Origin: Xaviernesmea rhizosphaerae
GTDB taxonomy: Bacteria > Pseudomonadota > Alphaproteobacteria > Rhizobiales > Rhizobiaceae
DNA: 64,000 nt
Reading direction: 5' to 3'
Assembly (NCBI RefSeq): GCF_001938945.1
Contig: NZ_MKIO01000042.1
Span: 1-64,000, forward strand
Part shown: positions 58,161-64,000 of the stretch, one piece after another
Numbering within the stretch: the first letter of the stretch is position 1
Layout: every line of letters begins with the position of its first letter
Program-made: the position numbers and the translations under genes
The notes under the pieces: generated by a model
Databases searched by the model: none
Told to the model about the DNA's origin: nothing
Seen by the model: the letters and a program-made list of their open reading frames with translations, nothing else

Positions 58161-59123
58161 ATGATGATGAAGAACGGCCGCAGACCGCCCCCCCGCCCGC
58201 CGAAGACCGGCGCCGGCCCAGGCCGCGACCCGGGCACCGGTGTCAAGGGACAGCGCGGGAAGGGACATCCGGCAAAGGGGCAGGGCCCGAAGGAGCAGGG
58301 CACAAAGGGAATGGCCGCCAGGCGCTTCGCCACCGGGGCCAAAGCCGCAAGCCCTGCCGCATCCAGACCCGCCGGCGCCCCCCCGCGCGAGGGCGGGCGG
58401 AGGGCGACGCTTGCCCGGGCTCTGTCCAAGCTCGGCTTCTGCTCGCGCAGCCAGGCCGAGGCGCTGGTCGGCGAGGGGCGGGTGCGCGTGGGCGGACAGG
58501 TGGTGCGCGATCCCGAGCACTGGGTGGATCTCGACCGTCAGGAGATCCGCGTCGACGACAGGAAGGTCGAGGCCGAGGCGCCGGTTTACTACATGCTGAA
58601 CAAGCCGCGCGGGCTGGTGACCACCCGCCACGACCCCGAGGGACGACCGACCGTGTTCGACTGCCTGACGGAGCTGGCCGTGGCCCATCTCTCGCCGGTC
58701 GGCCGGCTGGACAAGGCCAGCGAAGGCCTGCTGCTCTTCACCAACGACACCGCGTTTGCCCAGGCCCTGCTCGATCCCGAGACGCATGTGTCCAAGACCT
58801 ATCACGTGCAGATCGACCGCATTGCCGATGATGCGGTGCTGCGGGCGCTCTGCGACGGCGTGCGGCATGAGGGCGAATGTCTCAGCGCCCGGTCCGTCAC
58901 GCTGCTGCGCGCTGGCGACAAGACCTCCTGGCTGGAGATCGTGCTGGAAGAGGGCCGCAACCGCCAGATCCGCCGGATGCTGGAGGTGCTCGACATCGCC
59001 TGTCTCAGGCTGGTGCGCGTGGCGATCGGTCCCGTGCTGCTCGGTGATCTGCCCAAGGGTGCGGTGCGGCCGCTGGCGGCAGGCGAGCTGGAGGTGCTGC
59101 GCCGGCTCACGGGCCGGGCCTGA
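58161..59123 (+). CDS. RsuA/RluB-family rRNA pseudouridine synthase
   Basis: Predicted 320 aa from the first of three ATGs after GAGGAG. Residues 1-80 are a basic Gly/Pro/Lys-rich tail. An S4 RNA-binding domain spans about 82-130 (LARALSKLGFCSRSQAEALVGEGRVRVGG). The catalytic domain has GRLDKASEGLLLFTND with nucleophile Asp184, KTYHVQIDR and EGRNRQIRRMLEVL. It isomerises a uridine in rRNA. It is divergent from prmB, so the two translation-apparatus genes share a control region. The gene ends 4 nt from the convergent LacI gene. Confidence 0.9.
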   Translation: MMMKNGRRPPPRPPKTGAGPGRDPGTGVKGQRGKGHPAKGQGPKEQGTKGMAARRFATGAKAASPAASRPAGAPPREGGRRATLARALSKLGFCSRSQAEALVGEGRVRVGGQVVRDPEHWVDLDRQEIRVDDRKVEAEAPVYYMLNKPRGLVTTRHDPEGRPTVFDCLTELAVAHLSPVGRLDKASEGLLLFTNDTAFAQALLDPETHVSKTYHVQIDRIADDAVLRALCDGVRHEGECLSARSVTLLRAGDKTSWLEIVLEEGRNRQIRRMLEVLDIACLRLVRVAIGPVLLGDLPKGAVRPLAAGELEVLRRLTGRA

Positions 59124-59127
59124 CGCG

Positions 59128-60162
59128 TCAGGCCGAACGGCGCAGCATCAGCTCGCTCTTCAGGAGGATCTGGTCGCGGTGCGGGCCGGACTGCTCCTCG
59201 CTCTCGCCGAGCTTGCGCATCAGCAGGCCGATCGCCAGCCGGCCGATCTCGTTGTAGTTCTGCGCCACGGTGGTGATCGGCGGACAGGCATATTGCGACA
59301 GCGGATGGTCGTCATGGCCGGCGACGCGCAGGTCGCAATCGGCGCCATGGCCGACCTTGAGCCCGCGATGATAGGCCGCCGCGATCACGCCGAAGGCCAG
59401 CCGGTCATTGGCGCAGAGAATGGTACGCGTCGGCAGTCGGTCCGGCTGGGCAAAAAGCCGCTCGGCCTCCTCGAAGCCGAAGCGCTCGAAATCCCAGCTG
59501 GCGACATCCGACAGCGCCAGCACATGCGGCGCCTGGTTCAGCCGCTCCATCGCCTCGCAATAGGCATCCAGACGCGTTCGGGCATTGGTGTTGACCGCGG
59601 GCATGCCAAAATAGCAGGGCGCCTCGCCCGAGCGGCAGAGATAGTCGACGATCAGCGCAAAGCTCTGGCGGTTGTCGGTGCCGACAAAGGCGGCCATGTC
59701 GTCCGGCGGGGAATCAACATAGACCAGCGGAATGTCGCGGTCGAGCTCGGCGAGCGTCGAGCGCCGGCCGTTCAGATCCAGCGGCGCGACGATGGCGCCG
59801 GCGACATTCATGGAGCGGAAGGTGCGGATCGCCCGGTCCTGCAGCTCCGGCCGGCCATCCGAGGTCAGCACGAAGGCGAGAAAGCCCGCTTCGCTGGCGA
59901 TCAGCTCGATACGCCGCGTCAGCGCCATGTAGAAGGGGTCGGTGGCATTGGGAATGACGACGCCGATGATGTTGGAGCGGCGGCGGTTGAGGTTCACCGC
60001 GAAGATGTTCGGCCGAAAACCGGATTTCTTCAGCGCCTCCTCGATCACGTCGCGCGTCTTCTTGCGCACCGAGGCCGGGTCGTTGAAATATTTCGAGACC
60101 GTGGGGCGGGACAGGCCGACGAATTCCGAGAATTCCTCCATCGTGCGTATCGTCTTGGCCAA
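59128..60162 (-). CDS. LacI-family regulator next to the polyol genes
   Basis: Predicted 344 aa. A TTG at 60162 has GGGAG 8 nt upstream and is followed by AKTIRTMEEFSEFVGLSRPTVSKYFND, an HTH of the LacI type; an ATG at 60141 is an alternative. The hinge is PNIFAVNLNRRRS. The sensor domain has IIGVVIPNATDPFYMALTRRIE, VAGAIVAPLD, YVDSPPDDMAAFVGTDN and CANDRLAFGVIAAAYHRG. A strong palindrome 70-90 bp upstream suggests autoregulation. By position it probably controls the adjacent alcohol/sorbitol dehydrogenase and polyol transporter genes. Confidence 0.9.
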   Translation of the reverse strand: MAKTIRTMEEFSEFVGLSRPTVSKYFNDPASVRKKTRDVIEEALKKSGFRPNIFAVNLNRRRSNIIGVVIPNATDPFYMALTRRIELIASEAGFLAFVLTSDGRPELQDRAIRTFRSMNVAGAIVAPLDLNGRRSTLAELDRDIPLVYVDSPPDDMAAFVGTDNRQSFALIVDYLCRSGEAPCYFGMPAVNTNARTRLDAYCEAMERLNQAPHVLALSDVASWDFERFGFEEAERLFAQPDRLPTRTILCANDRLAFGVIAAAYHRGLKVGHGADCDLRVAGHDDHPLSQYACPPITTVAQNYNEIGRLAIGLLMRKLGESEEQSGPHRDQILLKSELMLRRSA

Positions 60163-60231
60163 ATCGCATGCTCCCTGGGGCAAGGCCCCGCTCTCTGCCT
60201 CCGGCGCTGCCGCCGGCATCAAAAGGGCTGT

Positions 60232-60252
60232 TGCGGTTGCAATGCAACCGCA
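60232..60252. promoter_or_regulatory. Putative operator of the polyol-locus LacI regulator
   Basis: Perfect 10-bp arms TGCGGTTGCA and TGCAACCGCA about a central A, 70 bp upstream of the TTG start. A weaker site with the same core, TTGCACCGCAA, is at 60314-60324, 77 bp further (centre to centre), allowing looping. Confidence 0.7.
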
Positions 60253-60443
60253 GCTGGCCCGAAAGGTCCGGTCTGTCAGGCGTGGCCCCCGGCGCCAGGC
60301 TTCGCCCCTGTGATTGCACCGCAATTCCCTAAAATGCCGGAAAGCCGTGTCAAGGAAAAGAGGGATGGCGCCGGAGCGTCCGACGTCAGACATAAGAGGG
60401 TTGCCGTCGGCACTGACCGCACCATCCCACCCGCCGCACCCGC

Positions 60444-60639
60444 GGTGGATCCTCGGGTCAAGCCCGAGGATGACGGGCGATCGGGGTGGCCGATGGTGTC
60501 ACAAGAGAGGTCCGTCACCTGTCTTCGCGGCACGGAAAGGACGTTTTTGCGTTCCGGCGGGCTCCCGCTTTGGCGCGCTGTCTCCACCAAGGCGCCCCCA
60601 CCCACGACGTCATCCTCGGGCTTGACCCGAGGATCCACC
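60444..60639. repeat. MITE-like segment bounded by 32-bp perfect inverted repeats
   Basis: GGTGGATCCTCGGGTCAAGC.. (60444-60475) is exactly reverse-complemented at 60608-60639. Each arm itself contains CCTCGGG-TCAAG-CCCGAGG. The enclosed 132 bp has no gene. Arms of this sequence type are common in alphaproteobacterial intergenic repeats. Confidence 0.85.
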
Positions 60640-60795
60640 TTGGCTGCAGCGCGTGGGGCGATGGCGGACATCCCGAACCAGCTCAGCGAGCGGAAGGGTC
60701 GCCGCCGCCGCCCCTGCCACGATGCCCGCATCCCCGGCTCCGGCCCGACCACGCCTGCGGAGCGGTTCTCGCACCGTCTCGTCCCGGACGCAGCC

Positions 60796-61806
60796 TCAGG
60801 CCGCGACATATTGCACCTTCATCGTCGCGGGATCGCCCGGCTTGTGCAGGAAGAAGGGCAGCATGTCCTGCAGCGGCAATTGATGCGACACCAGCCGCGC
60901 CATGGTCCCGTCATCGGCGCGCAGGATGGCGAGCGCGTCGGGAATGTTGCGGTTGAGCGAATGCGAGCCCACCAGTTTCAGCTGGCGGCGGAACACCTCG
61001 AAGGGGGAGATGGCAATGCGGGCATCCGGCGCGCAGACGCCGAAGAACAGCGCCGTGCCGCCATCGTCCACCAGCGGGATCATGCTCTCGACCACGCTGG
61101 CGATCCCGGTGGCATCGGCGACGAAATCGAAGCCCTTCCTCTGGCCCATCAGCGCCTGCGAGCCCGACACCGCGCCTTCGAGACCCAGCTCGGCGGCGAA
61201 GGCCAGACGGCTCTCGTTGATATCGGCCATGGTGACGCGCGCCACCCCTTGCGATTTCAGCGACAGCGCCAGCAGAAGCCCGATCGGCCCGGCGCCGAAG
61301 ACCAGCGCATGGTCGGGCGTGCGCGCGCCCGCGCCGATGCCGGCGCTGCGCATGCCGTTGACCACGCAGGCGAGCGGCTCGGCGAGTGCGGCCGTGGTGT
61401 AGGGCATGGCCCCGATCGGGTGAAGATGATCGGCATGCACCAGGCTGACCTCGGCAAAGCCGCCATTGTGCGAGACGCCATAGGCCTTCAGGTTGCGGCA
61501 GAGATTGGTCAGCCCCCTGGCGCAGGCCGGGCAGGCGCCGCAGGGCAGGTTCGGATCGACGGCGACGCGGTCGCCGACCTCAAAGCCGGAGACGCCGGGC
61601 CCGAGCGCCTCGATCTCGCCGGCATATTCATGGCCGGGCACGACGGGGAAGGCCCCGTCGCCATAGCGGGCATGAAGCACGTCGATATCGGTATGGCAGA
61701 GGCCGGCCGCGCGCACGCGCAGGCGCACATGGCCTTCCGCCGGCGGGCCGGGATCGAAAGCGGCAAGCTCGGCCTGGCCCTTGCCCGTGAAACGGATCGC
61801 CTGCAT
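60796..61806 (-). CDS. Zinc-dependent medium-chain alcohol (polyol) dehydrogenase
   Basis: Predicted 336 aa. Catalytic zinc ligands Cys37 (GLCHTD) and His59-Glu60 (PGHEYAGEI). Structural zinc cysteines 89, 92, 95, 103 (CGACPACARGLTNLC). NAD-binding FGAGPIGLLLAL. It resembles sorbitol/threonine-dehydrogenase-like MDR enzymes and probably oxidises a polyol imported by the adjacent system. ATG at 61806 with GGGGGC upstream; the long upstream open frame is a shadow of smoS. It is 14 nt downstream of the smoS stop, so co-transcribed. Confidence 0.9.
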   Translation of the reverse strand: MQAIRFTGKGQAELAAFDPGPPAEGHVRLRVRAAGLCHTDIDVLHARYGDGAFPVVPGHEYAGEIEALGPGVSGFEVGDRVAVDPNLPCGACPACARGLTNLCRNLKAYGVSHNGGFAEVSLVHADHLHPIGAMPYTTAALAEPLACVVNGMRSAGIGAGARTPDHALVFGAGPIGLLLALSLKSQGVARVTMADINESRLAFAAELGLEGAVSGSQALMGQRKGFDFVADATGIASVVESMIPLVDDGGTALFFGVCAPDARIAISPFEVFRRQLKLVGSHSLNRNIPDALAILRADDGTMARLVSHQLPLQDMLPFFLHKPGDPATMKVQYVAA

Positions 61807-61820
61807 GGCGGCCCCCTTTC

Positions 61821-62591
61821 TCAGCTCATCCAGTTGCCGCCGTCGACATTGTATGTCTGGGCGAGGATATAATCGCTGTCGGACGAGGCGAGGAACACGG
61901 CCAGGCCCTTGATGTCGTCGGGCGTGGCGAAGCGGCCGATCGGCACGGATTTGGCAACCGCGGCCTTCTTCTCGCCGGGCTTGAGACCTTCCCACTTGGC
62001 GAAATGCGCGTCGACAATGTCCCAGTGCTCGCCATCCACCACGCCGGGGGCAATGGCGTTGACATTGATGCCATGCTTGACCAGCGCCAGGGCAGCCGAT
62101 TGCGTGGCGGAGATGATCGCGGCCTTGGAGGCGCAATAGAGCGTCACCAGCGCTTCGCCGCGCCGGCCGGCCTGGCTCGCCATGTTGATGATCTTGCCGC
62201 CGCGTGCCCGCGCGATCATCACGTTGGAGACCGCCTTCATCATGAAGAGCGGACCCTTCAGATTGACGTCGAAGACCTTGTCGTAGCTCTCTTCGGTGAT
62301 GTCGTTGATCGGCGCCATGTCGAAGATAGCGGCATTGTTGACGAGAATGTCGATGCCGCCGAATTCGGCATCCACCGCCGTCACGCAGGCCTCAATATCG
62401 GCCACGCTGGTTACGTCGAGCTTGACGGCGCTTGCGGCCGGACCGATCGCGGCGGCCGCCTCGCTGGCGCGCGCGATGTTGATGTCGGCGATCACGACGC
62501 GGGCACCTTCGGCCACGAAGGCTTCGGCAAAGCCGAGCCCGATGCCGCGCGCGCCGCCCGTGATCAGGGCCACCTTGTCCTTCAGTCTCAT
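61821..62591 (-). CDS. smoS: Sorbitol dehydrogenase (L-iditol 2-dehydrogenase), SDR family
   Basis: Predicted 256 aa, the length of Rhodobacter sphaeroides SmoS, which it strongly resembles from memory: MRLKDKVALITGGARGIG, KIINMASQAGRRGEALV, NAIAPGVVDGEHWD and the C-terminus AQTYNVDGGNWMS. Cofactor motif TGGARGIG (11-18), catalytic Ser139, Tyr152, Lys156. It oxidises sorbitol to fructose (and related polyols) with NAD. It lies between the polyol-binding protein gene and the zinc dehydrogenase gene on the same strand, forming a polyol-use operon. Confidence 0.93.
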   Translation of the reverse strand: MRLKDKVALITGGARGIGLGFAEAFVAEGARVVIADINIARASEAAAAIGPAASAVKLDVTSVADIEACVTAVDAEFGGIDILVNNAAIFDMAPINDITEESYDKVFDVNLKGPLFMMKAVSNVMIARARGGKIINMASQAGRRGEALVTLYCASKAAIISATQSAALALVKHGINVNAIAPGVVDGEHWDIVDAHFAKWEGLKPGEKKAAVAKSVPIGRFATPDDIKGLAVFLASSDSDYILAQTYNVDGGNWMS

Positions 62592-62784
62592 GTCGGTCTC
62601 CCGTCCTGCGCCGCCGTCGGGCGGCCCGGTTTTCTGTTGTGAACGCTTTCGTCCGGGCCCGGCAGAGGCCGGACCCGGACGGCCCCTCCCTGGCGGCAAA
62701 AGCCAGGGCGTGGAGAGCGGCTGTCCGTCGCATGCGATCATGGCACCGAACAGGATTGCCGCCTTTATCGGCGATGCTTGCGGC

Positions 62785-64000
62785 TTACTTGATGTAGCCG
62801 GCGCGCATCATGTCGCGCTGAACCTGCGCCTGCGCGGCTTCCAGCGCGGCATCCACCGTCTGCTGGCCGGCAAGGGCGGCGCCGATCTGCTGGCCGACGA
62901 CCGTGCCGATCGACTGGAATTCCGGGATCGCCACGAACTGGACGCCGGTATAGGGCACCGGATCCTTGGTCGGCTTGGACGGATCGGCGGACATGATCGC
63001 CTTCAGCACCGTTTCGGCGAACGGCGCGGCCTTCTGATATTCCGGCAGGGCATAGGTGGACTTGCGGGTACCAGGGGGAACGGCGACCCAGCCTTCCGTC
63101 TCGCCCACCGTCTTCACATAGGCCTTGGAGGTGGCCCATTTCAGGAAGGACTTGGCGGTGGCCGCCTTCTGGGTGGTGGCGGGAATGGCGAGGTTCCACG
63201 ACCAGGACCAGCTCGATCCGTTCGGCGTGACTTCGACGGGCGAGCGGGTGAAGGCGATCTTGTCTGCCACCTGGCTCTGCTTGGGGTCATAGACGCGGCC
63301 GGCGGCCGAGGTGGCGTCGATCCACATGGCGCAATGGCCTGTTGCAAACAGCGACTGGTTCTCGTTGAAGCCGTTGGCGGTCGCGCCCGGAGGGCCGTTT
63401 TCCTGCATCAGCTTGACATAGTCGCCGATCGCCTTCTTCCAGGACTCGGTGGTCAGCTGCGGCTTCCAGTCCATGTCGAACCAGCGGCCGCCATAGGTGT
63501 TCACCATGGTGCCGAGGAAGGCCATGTTCTCGCCCCAGCCCGGCTTGCCGCGCAGGCAGATGCCATATTGCTGCTTGGCCTTGTCGGTGAGCTTGGCGGC
63601 GAATTCCTTGATCTGGTCATAGGTCGGCTGGTCCGGCATCTTCAGGCCGGCGGCGTCGAACAGATCCTTGCGATAGAGCGTGAACGAGCTTTCCGTATAG
63701 AAGGGCACGGCATAGAGCTTGCCGTCGACCGTCAGGCCCTTCTTGATCGGGTCCAGGAGGTCGGCATAGTCATAATCGTCGCCCAGATCGTCGACCGAGG
63801 TCAGCCAGCCGGCCTTGCCCCAGATCGGCGCTTCGTAGCCGCCGATGGTCATCACGTCGAACTGGCCGCCCTTGGTGGCGATGTCGGTCGTGACGCGTTC
63901 GCGCAGAACGTTCTCCTCCAGAACGATCCAGTTGATCTTGTTGCCGGTTTCCTTCTCCCAGGCGCTGGAAAGCTTCTGCATGATGATCATGTCGCCATTG
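62785..64000 (-). CDS. smoE: Polyol (sorbitol/mannitol) ABC transporter binding protein, 5' end outside window
   Basis: At least 402 codons; the start and signal peptide lie beyond the right edge. Solute-binding protein family 1 features: FDVMTIGGYEAPIWGKAGWL, YAVPFYTESSFTLYRKDLFDAAGL, TGHCAMWIDATSAAG, and WSWNLAIPATTQKAATAKSFLKW. The GGYEAPIWGK and SSWSWSWNLAIP patterns, together with smoS directly downstream (193-nt gap), point to the SmoE/MtlE polyol-binding group. Permease and ATPase genes are not between it and smoS, so they should lie upstream outside the window. Confidence 0.85.
   Translation of the reverse strand, partial: NGDMIIMQKLSSAWEKETGNKINWIVLEENVLRERVTTDIATKGGQFDVMTIGGYEAPIWGKAGWLTSVDDLGDDYDYADLLDPIKKGLTVDGKLYAVPFYTESSFTLYRKDLFDAAGLKMPDQPTYDQIKEFAAKLTDKAKQQYGICLRGKPGWGENMAFLGTMVNTYGGRWFDMDWKPQLTTESWKKAIGDYVKLMQENGPPGATANGFNENQSLFATGHCAMWIDATSAAGRVYDPKQSQVADKIAFTRSPVEVTPNGSSWSWSWNLAIPATTQKAATAKSFLKWATSKAYVKTVGETEGWVAVPPGTRKSTYALPEYQKAAPFAETVLKAIMSADPSKPTKDPVPYTGVQFVAIPEFQSIGTVVGQQIGAALAGQQTVDAALEAAQAQVQRDMMRAGYIK

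Larger units (their letters stand above)
60163..60795. other. Regulatory and repeat-rich intergenic region
   Basis: 633 bp between the alcohol dehydrogenase stop and the LacI gene start. It holds two TTGCNNNGCAA palindromes near the LacI gene, and a 196-bp segment bounded by 32-bp perfect inverted repeats. Open frames here are repeat-derived shadows. Confidence 0.65.

Noticed and set aside
58756..61872. A 1038-codon open frame on the plus strand
   Set aside because: It runs through the pseudouridine synthase in another frame, then antisense to the LacI and alcohol dehydrogenase genes and through repeats. No protein-family features.
1..64000. tRNA, rRNA or prophage genes
   Set aside because: I saw no cloverleaf with a GGTTCGAATCC-type T arm, no rRNA-like stretch and no phage structural or integrase genes. 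A dedicated RNA search was not possible.

Overview
The window looks like part of a secondary replicon (chromid or megaplasmid), or of a chromosome carrying a repABC island, from a GC-rich alphaproteobacterium of the order Hyphomicrobiales, most likely Rhizobiaceae. The evidence is a complete repABC module with two identical parS palindromes and an antisense RNA gene, rhizobial-type dispersed palindromic repeats, and several binding-protein-dependent sugar uptake operons each with a LacI-family regulator.

Layout. 1-1.3 kb: a transposase tail, a dispersed repeat, and an IS481-family insertion sequence sitting exactly in the repeat's terminal TCTAGG. 1.3-23.2 kb: a surface-glycan locus encoding a coiled-coil methyltransferase, two GT2+GT4 two-domain glycosyltransferases, two TPR-fronted glycosyltransferases, a translationally coupled isomerase/epimerase/FAD-oxidoreductase trio, an unassigned 482-aa protein, and two related giant proteins (556 and 973 aa) that share an unusual glycosyltransferase-like core. 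The 973-aa protein ends in a DUF1796-like papain-type domain. 23.6-28.9 kb: repC, a long (1.36 kb) repB-repC interval holding the counter-transcribed RNA, repB, repA and the parS sites. 29.1-32.3 kb: a histidine kinase/response regulator pair divergent from a membrane-anchored, proline-rich OB-fold protein, with a PhoP-like direct repeat between them.

32.4-40.7 kb: a LacI regulator divergent from an operon of Gfo/Idh/MocA dehydrogenase, TIM-barrel isomerase and a full CUT1 sugar ABC transporter, with a promoter/operator overlap. 41.2-46 kb: an AraC regulator divergent from an SDR, a cytosine-deaminase-family enzyme and an MBL-fold hydrolase. 46.1-53.8 kb: a LacI regulator followed by a CUT1 transporter operon with a GH32 beta-fructosidase (sucrose/fructan use). 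54-59.1 kb: a GGDEF-EAL protein, a small Gly/Thr-rich secreted protein, prmB, and an RsuA/RluB-type pseudouridine synthase. The last two are housekeeping genes. 59.1-64 kb: a third LacI regulator, then a zinc alcohol dehydrogenase, sorbitol dehydrogenase (smoS) and a polyol-binding protein cut by the window edge.

No tRNA, rRNA or CRISPR array was seen. The most unusual items are the pair of related giant GT-like proteins (one fused to a papain-like domain), the enlarged repB-repC interval, and the identical 12-bp LacI-type palindrome shared by two sugar operons.
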